The notes beneath the pieces were generated by a model that was given only the letters and a program-made list of their open reading frames with translations, was not told the DNA's origin and did not search any database. Source: Myxococcota bacterium (GTDB taxonomy: Bacteria > Myxococcota_A > Polyangia > Palsa-1104 > JAEUJZ01). Taken from it: DNA of 62,274 nt. Made by a program: the position numbers and the translations under genes. How positions within the stretch are numbered: position 1 is the first letter of the stretch; every line of letters starts with the position of its first letter. Positions 54,188 through 62,274 of the stretch are shown here, piece by piece. The stretch covers positions 1 to 62,274 of the forward strand of contig JANWXW010000140.1 in NCBI GenBank assembly GCA_025057315.1, in the 5' to 3' direction.

Positions 54188-54356
54188 GCCGGCTGGCAAC
54201 GCCTGATGGCCGCGGGCCGCCCCACCCCTTGACCCCGACCCGCCTCGTCCCCACCCCCGGGGGCCGGCTGCTTCCTGTCCCGAGCAGGACCGGCCCCTGG
54301 CAGCTCGATTGCGTCCAGGTCCGAGCAGGGCCCGCCGGGGTGGGGGGTGCCGGCGC

Positions 54357-55028
54357 TCAGCTCCGAAGCCGACCCAGCAGGGCCAGCGTGCGCCGCCAGG
54401 CGTCGTGGGCCGCCTGGGCGTGGAAGACCTCGGGGCGCGTGTCGTTAAAAAAGGCGTGGCCGGCCCCTGGATAAATGATGACCTCCGTCGGGATGCCTCG
54501 CTCGCGCTGCCGGCCTGCAAAGGCCTGCGCGTCCGGAACCGAAAAGAAGCCCTCGTTCTCGCCAAAGAAGATGAGGCCCGGGCACTGGATGCGATCCACG
54601 TCCGCAGCGCCCGCAGGGGGAAAACCGTAGAAGGCGGCGTAAGCGTCCACGCCGCCCTGGCTGGCCGCCACCAGGGTCAGGGCGCCGCCCATGCAGAAGC
54701 CAACCACGCCCACGCGTGTGCACCCCTCGGCCTCGCGCAGGTGGCGCACGGCGCCAGCGATCTCCTGAGCCGCACGGCCCCAGTCGAGTCCCTGCATAAG
54801 GTGGTTGGCCTCCTCGGCGTCTACAGTGGTTTTGCCGTGGTAGAGGTCGGGCGCCAGCGCGATGTAGCCCTGGGCCGCCAGGCGATCGGCGACGTCCTGG
54901 ATGTGAGGCACCAGGCCCCACCACTCCTGCAAGACGACGACGCCGACCCGATGGGGACCAGGCCGCACAAGATAGCCTCGGGCCTCGCCGGCACTGGACT
55001 GGAAGGAAATGGTCTGAATGGGGGTCAT
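54357..55028 (-). CDS. Dienelactone hydrolase-family protein
   Basis: 223 residues of the alpha/beta-hydrolase fold. VVLQEWWGLVPHIQDVADRLAAQGY, the nucleophile elbow GVVGFCMGGALTL (Cys instead of Ser, as in dienelactone hydrolases) and GAGHAFFND (catalytic His) are present. The acid is normally Asp; here the matching loop reads FFGENEGFFS, so Glu may take its place. It probably hydrolyses a lactone or ester in the cytoplasm; the natural substrate is unknown. GGAGG (55036-55040 region) precedes ATG 55028. It is divergent from the complex I operon. Confidence 0.85.
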   Translation of the reverse strand: MTPIQTISFQSSAGEARGYLVRPGPHRVGVVVLQEWWGLVPHIQDVADRLAAQGYIALAPDLYHGKTTVDAEEANHLMQGLDWGRAAQEIAGAVRHLREAEGCTRVGVVGFCMGGALTLVAASQGGVDAYAAFYGFPPAGAADVDRIQCPGLIFFGENEGFFSVPDAQAFAGRQRERGIPTEVIIYPGAGHAFFNDTRPEVFHAQAAHDAWRRTLALLGRLRS

Positions 55029-55160
55029 GGGATCCTCCGCAGCTAGGGTGGTCTGCATCCTAGCTGATCTGGGCTGCGGGCGAGCCTGCCCTTGCCAGCC
55101 GGGCAGGCGCTCCATCGCATGGCTCTGGCGCAGCGCGGCACCGGGAGGGTCGACCCCCGT

Positions 55161-55189
55161 TTGACACCCCGGGCCTCTCTTTGTATAGT
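55161..55189 (+). promoter_or_regulatory. Strong promoter of the nuo operon
   Basis: Perfect TTGACA (55161-55166), exactly 17 nt, TATAGT (55184-55189). It is one of the strongest sigma-70-type promoters in the window. The leader is about 14 nt, and GGAG lies at 55196-55199. Confidence 0.88.
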
Positions 55190-55209
55190 GCCGCCGGAGC
55201 CTGTACCCG

Positions 55210-55611
55210 ATGACTGTGGATTACGCCCCAACGCTCGTCGCGTTGCTGTTTGGCCTCGGCTTCTCTTGCTTGTTTATGGCCCTGGCCGTCCTGTTCGGTC
55301 CCAAGCGCGGCGGCGAGACGAAGCTATCCCCCTTCGAGTGTGGCTCGGACCCCATCGGCTCGCCCCGGGTGCGTTTTTCGGTCAAATTTTACCAGGTGGC
55401 CATCCTGTTTCTCATCTTTGACATTGAGGCCGCGTTTCTCTACCCCTGGGCCTCCCAGTTCCGGCGGCTATCCTGCATCGGTCCCATGGCGGGGCTGTCC
55501 TGCTTGGGCACCGTGACCCTGTTTGGCTTCGTCGAGATGCTGGTGTTCCTGGGCACGCTGGGGGTGGCCCTGGCCTATGTGTGGCGCAAGCGGGCCATTG
55601 GCTGGGGCTGA
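55210..55611 (+). CDS. nuoA: NADH-quinone oxidoreductase subunit A
   Basis: 133 residues, three membrane helices ([68 protein letters not shown]). The signature [10 protein letters not shown] and the acidic [12 protein letters not shown] are diagnostic. It is a small membrane subunit of complex I. First gene of the operon nuoA-B-C-D-G-H-I. Confidence 0.95.
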   Translation: MTVDYAPTLVALLFGLGFSCLFMALAVLFGPKRGGETKLSPFECGSDPIGSPRVRFSVKFYQVAILFLIFDIEAAFLYPWASQFRRLSCIGPMAGLSCLGTVTLFGFVEMLVFLGTLGVALAYVWRKRAIGWG

Positions 55612-55641
55612 ACAGGTCGCCCCTTGTGAGGGAGCAACGCC

Positions 55642-56172
55642 ATGGCTGAAACCTACACATCCCGGCTCGAGGAGGCCATCTCCTGGGCCCGTAAGTATTC
55701 GCTCTTCACCTATCCATTTGCCACGGCCTGCTGCGCCATGGAGTTTATGGCGACCATGGCCCCCAAGTACGACATCGCCCGGTTCGGCGCGGAGTTTCCG
55801 CGCTTTTCTCCGCGGCAGGCCGACCTGCTCTTTATCGTCGGGACCATCGTCGAGAAGCAGGCCCCGGTGCTGCTGCGCATCTGGGAGCAGATGGCAGAGC
55901 CCAAGTACGTCATCGCCTTTGGCGTCTGCGCCTCCACGGGGGGCTTTTACCAAAACTACAGCACGGTGCCCGGAGCGGACCAGATCGTGCCTGTGGACGT
56001 CTACATCCCCGGTTGTCCCCCGCGGCCAGAGCAGGTCCTCGATGGGCTGATGCTGCTGCAGAAAAAAATCCAGGAGGGCACCACCTGGGTGCAGCAACGC
56101 GACCGTCGCGAGCGGGAAAAGGGCATCGAGCCGCCGCGGCCCAGACCCCGCCGCCTGCCTGTCATTTCCTAG
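55642..56172 (+). CDS. nuoB: NADH-quinone oxidoreductase subunit B
   Basis: 176 residues. Subunit B holds the terminal [4Fe-4S] cluster N2. The Cys ligands are in YPFATACCAMEFM (the Cys-Cys pair), FGVCASTGGFY and VYIPGCPPRPEQ. It passes electrons to quinone at the interface with subunits D and H. The C-terminal tail is Arg/Pro-rich. Shine-Dalgarno GGGAG lies at about 10 nt upstream of ATG 55642. Confidence 0.96.
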   Translation: MAETYTSRLEEAISWARKYSLFTYPFATACCAMEFMATMAPKYDIARFGAEFPRFSPRQADLLFIVGTIVEKQAPVLLRIWEQMAEPKYVIAFGVCASTGGFYQNYSTVPGADQIVPVDVYIPGCPPRPEQVLDGLMLLQKKIQEGTTWVQQRDRREREKGIEPPRPRPRRLPVIS

Positions 56173-56191
56173 GGCTGAGGAGACAGCGACC

Positions 56192-56686
56192 ATGGCGAAG
56201 GCAGACCTGGACAAGCTGGTGGCGACGTTCCCTGAGGCGATCGTTGCCACCCACAGCCATTGTGGGGATGAGACGGCGGTCGTGTTGCCCTCTCACCTGA
56301 GCGAGATCATGCGCTGGCTCAAGGAGTCCGGCGGCTTCGATCTGCTGGTGGATTTGACGGCTGTGGACTACCTGGGCCGCGATCCGCGCTTTGAGGTCGT
56401 CTATCACCTGCGCTCGATGCAGACGGGCAACCGGCTCCGCATCAAGGTCCAGATCGGCGAGATCGAGGGAGGCCCCCCGCCCGAGGTGGACTCCGTGGTG
56501 TCCATCTGGCCAGCGGCGAACTGGATGGAGCGTGAGGTGTGGGATCTCTACGGCATCCGCTTTGCCGGCCATCCTGATCTGCGACGGGTCCTGCTGTATG
56601 AGGAGTTTGTCGGGCACCCCCTGCGCAAAGACTACCCCAAGGAGAGGCGGCAGCCCCTGGTGCGGCGCGAAAACCTTCTGCCATGA
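56192..56686 (+). CDS. nuoC: NADH-quinone oxidoreductase subunit C
   Basis: 164 residues. The core motif is DLLVDLTAVDYLGRDPRFEVVYHLRS, followed by VVSIWPAANWMEREVWDLYGIRFAGHPDLRRVLLYEEFVGHPLRKDYP, the standard 30-kDa subunit signature. It forms part of the hydrophilic connecting arm. It is separate from NuoD, unlike the NuoCD fusion of E. coli. Its stop overlaps the ATG of nuoD by 4 nt. Confidence 0.95.
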   Translation: MAKADLDKLVATFPEAIVATHSHCGDETAVVLPSHLSEIMRWLKESGGFDLLVDLTAVDYLGRDPRFEVVYHLRSMQTGNRLRIKVQIGEIEGGPPPEVDSVVSIWPAANWMEREVWDLYGIRFAGHPDLRRVLLYEEFVGHPLRKDYPKERRQPLVRRENLLP

Positions 56687-58032
56687 GCCACCCAAGCCCC
56701 CCCCATCAGCCCACGCAGATTGTCTTTGGCATGCCCACCCCCGCGGAGGTCGTGGCGGGCACGGCGCTGGAGCTGCGCTCGCAGCCGGTGCCTCCGCCCG
56801 GGTGGACGCCCCCCTGGACCCGCGAGGAAGACGAAGAAGAGGAAGAGGAGCTGGAGCTGCCCACCGAGCCCATGACCGTCAACATGGGACCGTCCCATCC
56901 GGCCATGCATGGCACGGTGCGCATCGTGCTGACCGTGGAGGGGGAAACGGTCCGGGCAGCTGATGTGCAGGTCGGCTACCTTCACCGCTGCTTCGAGAAG
57001 GAAGCAGAGGCAGCGACCTGGACGCAGATCTTTCCCTACACCGATCGGCTCAACTACGTCTCGCCCCTGCTCAACAACGTCGGCTATGCGCTGGCTGTGG
57101 AGAAGCTGCTGGGCATCACGGACCGCATCCCCGAACGGGCGCAGTACATCCGCGTCATCGTGGGCGAGATGTCCCGGATCACCGACCACCTGACCTGCCT
57201 GGGCGCCTCGGCTGCCGAGGTGGGGGCCCTCACGGTGTTTTTCTGGATGATCAAGGCGCGCGAGTGGCTGTGGGAGCTCATCGAGGAGCTGACCGGTGCG
57301 CGGCTGACCAACTCGTATGTCCGCATCGGCGGGGTGGCGGCCGACCTCACGCCTGACTTCGCCCCGCGCCTGCGCGACCTAATACGGCGGGTGCGCCAGA
57401 CGCTGGGCGAGGTCGAGAGCCTGCTAGTCAAGAACCGCATCTTCCGCGACCGCATGGATGGCGTGGCCTGCTTCAGCCCGCAGGAGGCAGTCGCCTGGGG
57501 GTGGACCGGCCCCTGCCTGCGCTCGACCGGCGTGCCGTACGATGTCCGCAAGGACCATCCGTACCTGGTCTACGATCGTTTCGACTTCGACGTGCCGGTT
57601 GGCTCGCGCGGCGACAACTACGACCGCTTCGCCGTGCGTATGGAGGAGATGCGGCAGTCGATGCGCATCCTGGAGCAGGCCATCGAGCAGATCCCTCCCG
57701 GCCCAGTGCAGATCGACGACCCCCGCATCTCGCTGCCGCCCAAACGGGAAGTATACAACACGATCGAAGGGATGATCAATCACTTCAAGCTCATCGTGGA
57801 TGGCATCAAGGTCCCGGCCGGTGAGGTCTACTCCTACACCGAAGGGGGCAATGGCGAGCTGGGCTTTTACATCGTGTCCGACGGCACGGGACGCCCTTAC
57901 AAGTGCCGGGTGCGGCCCCCGAGTTTTATCCTCATGCAGAGCCTGCACAAGCTGATTGTCGGCGGCGGCATCGCCGATGTCATCCCCACCTTTGGCATGA
58001 TCAACATGATTGGCGGGGAGTGCGATCGCTAG
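56683..58032 (+). CDS. nuoD: NADH-quinone oxidoreductase subunit D with acidic N-terminal extension
   Basis: 449 residues. The 49-kDa core starts near residue 64 (MTVNMGPSHPAMHGTVRIVL, with the quinone-site His) and continues with VGYLHRCFEKEAE, GEMSRITDHLTCLGA, LRSTGVPYDVRKDHPYLVYD and VIPTFGMINMIGGECDR. Upstream are about 63 extra residues ending in a strongly acidic run (EEDEEEEEELELPTEP) not typical of the family. It forms the quinone-reduction chamber with subunits B and H. The ATG overlaps nuoC by 4 nt. Confidence 0.94.
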   Translation: MSHPSPPHQPTQIVFGMPTPAEVVAGTALELRSQPVPPPGWTPPWTREEDEEEEEELELPTEPMTVNMGPSHPAMHGTVRIVLTVEGETVRAADVQVGYLHRCFEKEAEAATWTQIFPYTDRLNYVSPLLNNVGYALAVEKLLGITDRIPERAQYIRVIVGEMSRITDHLTCLGASAAEVGALTVFFWMIKAREWLWELIEELTGARLTNSYVRIGGVAADLTPDFAPRLRDLIRRVRQTLGEVESLLVKNRIFRDRMDGVACFSPQEAVAWGWTGPCLRSTGVPYDVRKDHPYLVYDRFDFDVPVGSRGDNYDRFAVRMEEMRQSMRILEQAIEQIPPGPVQIDDPRISLPPKREVYNTIEGMINHFKLIVDGIKVPAGEVYSYTEGGNGELGFYIVSDGTGRPYKCRVRPPSFILMQSLHKLIVGGGIADVIPTFGMINMIGGECDR

Positions 58033-58074
58033 TCCGACCAGCGACGGCCATGTTTGCAGCAACACAGGTGCTTG

Positions 58075-60165
58075 ATGGCTGACGATCCAAAGAAGACCAA
58101 GCAGCCCGCGACCGACCTCCCTGCGCGGGGCAGCTCGGCTCCACCGCCAGGGGTGGCCTCCTCCACGCACATTGCGACCCGCCGCAGCGGCTCGGGTCTC
58201 CCGTTGGTCCCTCCGCGGCCTGCCACAGGCGAGGGGATCAAGCCGAGCATTGCCGATGCCCTGCGCGAAACGGCCGATGCGGTGCAGGAGGCGGTGCGCG
58301 AGCTGACCGGCAAGACCCAGCTGGCGGTGCCAGTGGCCGTGGTGCAACCGACGCCGGCGCAGATCCGTGCCGCCGATGCCCTGAGCCGGACGCTCCTGTC
58401 TCCCCGACCACCCTCGGGACCCCAGGGCTCGCGCGGACCCTCCCCTCCCGCTCCGGCCCCCGCGCCCGGGGAGCCCGCAGCAGGCGAGACCAAGCCAGTC
58501 GACATGGTGACCCTGAAGGTAGATGGCCGCGAGGTGTCGGTTCCACGGGGCACCAACGTGCTGGAGGCGTGCCTGAAGGCCGGCGTGGAGGTCAGCTACT
58601 TCTGCTACCACCCCGGCCTATCCTCCCCGGCGGTGTGCCGTCAGTGCCTTGTGGAGGTGGTGGGCCAGCCCAAGCTGGTGCCGTCCTGCTACACCCCCGT
58701 GGCCGACCAGATGGAGGTGCTGGCCTCCAGCCCACGGGCCCTGCTGGCGCGGCAGCAGATGCTGGAGTTTACGCTGGTCAACCATCCGGTAGACTGCCCC
58801 ATCTGCGACAAGGCCGGCGAGTGCCTGCTCCAGAAGCACTACATGGACTGGGATGGCAAGGACTCCCGCACCGACTTCGACAAGGTGCACAAGCCCAAGG
58901 TCGTGGACCTGGGTCCCTACATTGTGCTGGATGCCGAGCGGTGCATCCTGTGCACGCGCTGCATCCGCGTCTGCGATGAGGTGGCCGGCCAGCACCAGCT
59001 CGAGATGGCTTGGCGCGGTGACCGCCAGGAGCTGGTGGTGGCACCGGGCCAACGGCTGGACAACCCCTACTCCCTCAACACGGTGGACGTTTGCCCGGTG
59101 GGGGCCCTGACCAGCAAGGACTTCCGCTTCCGCATGCGCGTCTGGGAGCTGTACACCGTGGACTCGATCTGCCCAGGCTGCGCCACCGGATGCAACATCG
59201 AGGTGCACCATCACCAAGGGGAGGTCTGGCGCCTGGTGCCGCGCGAGAACCGAGAGGTGAACGGGTACTGGATGTGTGACGAGGGACGCTTCACCTACAA
59301 GGAGCTGCGCCGGGCCCGCGTGGCCGGTGCCCGCATTGGCATGGGCAAAGGGATGCCCGGGCAGGTGGCCTCCATCGACAAGGCGGTCTCCTATGCGGCC
59401 GAGCGCTTGGGCCGCATCTGCGACGACAAAGGCACGGTGGGGCTGGTCTTTGGCGCCCAGGCGCAGAACGAGGCGCTCTATGCGCTCTACAAGGTCGCCG
59501 AGCTGCTGGCCGAGCAGGGGGTGCCCGTGCGGCGCTACGTGCTCGGACGGGCCCCGCGCCCCGAGCGCCAGGACAACATCCTGCGCAGCGCCGATGTGAA
59601 TCCCAACACCGCCGGAGCCCAACTGCTGGCTGGTCCGGGCGCCGGCGGGCTGGCCGAGCTGCGTGCTGACCTGGGCGCCGGGGTGCTCAAGGCCCTGTGG
59701 ATGGTGGGCGAGGATGTTCCCATCGGAGCTGAGGAGCTGCCCGCGCTGCTGCCGCTGCTCGACCGGCTCCAGCTCCTGATCGTGCAGGCTGTTCACGACA
59801 CCGAGATCGTGCGGCGGGCCCAGGTGATCCTGCCAGCAGCTGCCTGGGCCGAGGTGGACGGCACCTTCACCAACGCCAAGGGGATGGTCCAGCGCATCCG
59901 GCGGGCGGTGGACCCACCCGGCACGGCGCGCCCCCACCTGGAGCTGGTGGGCCTGATGAGCCAGAAACTCGGCCTGGCCAGAGGCCAAGGCTGGCAGGGC
60001 AGCCCGCGTCAGGCCTTCCTGCACATGACCGGAGCCATCACCGCCACCCTGCCGCCGCCGGACATGTCCGGTCCCATCCCGGCGCCCCTGCGTGGCTTTG
60101 CCCGCGCCGAGTGGGGACGGGACATGCCCCCTGTCCAGCTCCGTTTCGCCAACGCCCGCGGGTAG
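58075..60165 (+). CDS. nuoG: NADH-quinone oxidoreductase subunit G with long N-terminal extension
   Basis: 696 residues. About 140 Pro/Ala/Ser-rich residues precede the [2Fe-2S] ferredoxin domain (VSYFCYHPGLSSPAVCRQC, VPSC). Then come the His-Cys3 [4Fe-4S] site NHPVDCPICDKAGECLLQKH, the [4Fe-4S] motif CILCTRCIRVC with CPVG, and the N7-type cluster CPGCATGCN with YWMCDEGRF. The C-terminal half is the molybdopterin-fold domain. So clusters N1b, N4, N5 and N7 should be present. It would normally take electrons from NuoF, but nuoE and nuoF are missing from this operon. ATG 58075 is chosen; the frame is open to 58054. Confidence 0.93.
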   Translation: MADDPKKTKQPATDLPARGSSAPPPGVASSTHIATRRSGSGLPLVPPRPATGEGIKPSIADALRETADAVQEAVRELTGKTQLAVPVAVVQPTPAQIRAADALSRTLLSPRPPSGPQGSRGPSPPAPAPAPGEPAAGETKPVDMVTLKVDGREVSVPRGTNVLEACLKAGVEVSYFCYHPGLSSPAVCRQCLVEVVGQPKLVPSCYTPVADQMEVLASSPRALLARQQMLEFTLVNHPVDCPICDKAGECLLQKHYMDWDGKDSRTDFDKVHKPKVVDLGPYIVLDAERCILCTRCIRVCDEVAGQHQLEMAWRGDRQELVVAPGQRLDNPYSLNTVDVCPVGALTSKDFRFRMRVWELYTVDSICPGCATGCNIEVHHHQGEVWRLVPRENREVNGYWMCDEGRFTYKELRRARVAGARIGMGKGMPGQVASIDKAVSYAAERLGRICDDKGTVGLVFGAQAQNEALYALYKVAELLAEQGVPVRRYVLGRAPRPERQDNILRSADVNPNTAGAQLLAGPGAGGLAELRADLGAGVLKALWMVGEDVPIGAEELPALLPLLDRLQLLIVQAVHDTEIVRRAQVILPAAAWAEVDGTFTNAKGMVQRIRRAVDPPGTARPHLELVGLMSQKLGLARGQGWQGSPRQAFLHMTGAITATLPPPDMSGPIPAPLRGFARAEWGRDMPPVQLRFANARG

Positions 60166-60182
60166 GAGGGAGCCCGGCCGCC

Positions 60183-61327
60183 ATGCTCGAATTCCTCATC
60201 GAACACACCTGGCTGCAAGCGCTCATCAAGATGGCCCTGCTCATCCTGGCCTTCGTCATGCCCCTGGCCTCGCTGAGCACCTGGGCCGAGCGGCGTCAAT
60301 CGGCCATGATGCAGGACCGCCTCGGCCCCAACCGCGCCGAGCTGCGCCTGGGCAGCATCGAGCTGCGCCTGTGGGGCATCCTGCACTTTGTCGCCGATGC
60401 GCTCAAGATGGTCTTCAAAGAAGACGTGGTGCCAGCGCGCGCCAACCGGTTTCTCTTCGGCTTGGCCCCCATCTTGGCCATCGCGCCGGTGATCATCACC
60501 TTCGCCATCATCCCCTTTGGCAGCGACCTGTGCGTGGGCCATGCCTTCGAGGTCTTGCGCGACCCGGCAAGCATGTGCACCTCCACCATCCCCCTGCAGG
60601 TGGCCCGCATCGACCAGGGGTTCCTCTTCTACTTCGCCCTGGCCTCCCTGGCCGTCTACGGCACGACGCTGGCCGGCTGGGCTTCCTACAACAAGTGGTC
60701 GCTGCTGGGCGGCCTGCGCGCCTCCTCCCAAATGATGTCCTACGAGGTCACCATGGGCCTGTCGCTCATGGGGGCCTTTCTCATCTACGGCACGCTGGAG
60801 CCCCACGCCATGGTGCTGGCCCAGGGACCAACCCCCTCCAGCTGGGGCATCGTGACGCAACCGCTGGCATTTTTTATCTTTTTGACCGCCGCCATCGCCG
60901 AGACCAAGCGCGCCCCCTTTGACCTGCCCGAAGGCGAGCCGGAAATCATCGGCTACTTCGTGGAGTACTCCGGCATGCGCTTTGGCATCTTTTTCCTCGC
61001 TGAGTTCGTCGAGACCATCTTCCTGGCCGCGGTGGTCACCACGGTGTTCCTGGGCGGCTGGCAGGTGCCCTGGCTCTACCCCGATGGCTTCCACCTGATG
61101 GGCTGGACCCTGGAGCTGCCCCACCTGGCCGTGGTGCTGATCCAGCTGGTCGTCTGGTCGCTCAAGATCATCGTGCTGTGCTGGCTGCAGCTGCTCATCC
61201 GCTGGACGCTGCCGCGGTTCCGTCCGGACCAGCTCATGCGGCTGGGCTGGAAGCAGCTGCTGCCCGCCTCGCTGATCAACATCGTCGTGACCGCCGGCGT
61301 CGTGCTGGCGCGATCGGGAGGTAGGTA

Positions 61328-61328
<1 letters not shown>
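60183..61328 (+). CDS. nuoH: NADH-quinone oxidoreductase subunit H
   Basis: 381 residues, about eight or nine membrane helices. AERRQSAMMQDRLGPNRAEL, the amphipathic loop RASSQMMSYEVTMGLSLMG, TKRAPFDLPEGEPEIIGYFVEYSGMRFGIFFLAEFVE and QLLIRWTLPRFRPDQLMRLGWK are signature segments of the quinone-site subunit. A loop near residues 117-140 (FGSDLCVGHAFEVLRDPAS) is longer than in many members. The start is ATG 60183, and its stop shares the A of the nuoI ATG at 61328. Confidence 0.95.
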
Positions 61329-61918
<590 letters not shown>

Positions 61919-61926
61919 GAACCGGG

Positions 61927-62095
61927 CAGACCCCGCTCACCACCGCCCCTACACGTTAGAAACCAGACCCGGCCCCTGCACACCACCGCACCACAGCAAA
62001 CAACCCAGACCCAGACCCCGCTCACCACCGCCCCCTGCAAATAGAAACCGGACACTGGCCCCTGCACACCACGGCCCCCCCACAGCGGGGTTGCA
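61927..62095 (+). repeat. Imperfect 85-bp tandem repeat downstream of nuoI
   Basis: Two units with an exact 85-bp offset: CAGACCCCGCTCACCACCGC starts at 61927 and again at 62012. TAGAAACC at 61957 recurs at 62042, and GGCCCCTGCACACCAC also recurs. Copies differ by a few substitutions and indels. The function is unknown; no hairpin terminator is visible. Confidence 0.75.
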
Positions 62096-62135
62096 CCACG
62101 CACGCCCCGCAGGGGGGCCCTGTCCACGCCGCGAG

Positions 62136-62273
62136 CTAGCGGATGCTGTGCGGGGGCGAGCTGTCGTGGGCCATGATGCTGTGCAGCAGCCCCACCAGCG
62201 TCAGCAGGCTGATGAGCCCCAGCACCAAGCAGTCAGCACCCAGCAGAGCGCCCAGCCCACCCAGCAGCGCCAC
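62136..62273 (-). CDS. C-terminal end of a small membrane protein (partial)
   Basis: An open minus-strand frame enters from the right edge and ends at TAG (62138-62136). The visible 45 residues contain a long hydrophobic stretch (VALLGGLGALLGADCLVLGL then ISLLTLVGLLHSIMA), probably two transmembrane segments or one long one, followed by a short polar tail ending HDSSPPHSIR. The family cannot be named. It is convergent with the nuo operon across a gap of about 220 bp that contains the tandem repeat. Confidence 0.5.
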   Translation of the reverse strand: MALLGGLGALLGADCLVLGLISLLTLVGLLHSIMAHDSSPPHSIR

Positions 62274-62274
62274 A

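Overview
The window is GC-rich and almost fully coding. It looks like a chromosomal segment of a Myxococcota (former Deltaproteobacteria) relative. The reasons are the mix of families: an S55-type (SpoIVB-like) peptidase, FHA-DUF4388 signalling protein, many small exported proteins with AgmX/TonB-C-like domains, a cysteine-repeat lipoprotein, an NtrC-like regulator, an ECF sigma/anti-sigma pair and several large exported proteins. I see no transposase, phage, CRISPR array or tRNA. Species-level placement is not possible from the sequence alone.

Layout. 0-7.5 kb: end of an unknown gene, a promoter region with a 38-bp tandem repeat, S55 peptidase, beta-propeller protein, FHA-DUF4388 protein, a lipoprotein, a small zinc protein and a TlpA-like thioredoxin. 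7.7-13.1 kb (minus): PcrA/UvrD helicase, DUF2062-methyltransferase fusion, CoaX and a helical-repeat protein. 13.3-16.4 kb (plus): LpxL-like acyltransferase, ketosynthase and a ketosynthase-like partner without the active-site Cys. 16.4-24 kb: macro-domain protein, about 0.8 kb without an intact gene, cNMP-binding protein, MoaC, a small GIY-YIG-like protein, an isocitrate dehydrogenase-family enzyme, rhodanese, UspA, NadC, BirA and an orphan. 24-32.3 kb: anti-sigma/sigma, lipoprotein, FtsZ, RNase P RNA, ComEA-like, PilZ-like, NtrC-like regulator, BolA.

32.6-41.7 kb (minus): a long acyl-CoA operon with thiolase, 3-hydroxyacyl-CoA dehydrogenase, enoyl-CoA hydratase, three acyl-CoA dehydrogenases and a B12-binding mutase subunit. 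Two AgmX-like lipoproteins and an AgmX-cupin-cupin protein are embedded in it. 41.9-55 kb: TMEM43-like protein, HAD phosphatase, a 1050-residue MFS-HEAT-cNMP fusion, an AMIN-like protein, cysteine-rich lipoprotein, PdxJ-AcpS-Nnr, a fresh pseudogene and a dienelactone hydrolase. 55.2-61.9 kb: complex I operon nuoABCDGHI, without nuoE/nuoF and separated from nuoJ-N. The window ends with an 85-bp tandem repeat and the end of a membrane protein gene on the minus strand.

The most general signal is regulatory. At least a dozen first-of-operon genes have a -10-like hexamer only 5-9 nt before the start codon and no room for a Shine-Dalgarno sequence, which predicts widespread leaderless transcription. 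Genes inside operons use ordinary Shine-Dalgarno sites or overlapping stop/start codons. Functional statements below rest on sequence motifs recognised by eye; no database search was run.
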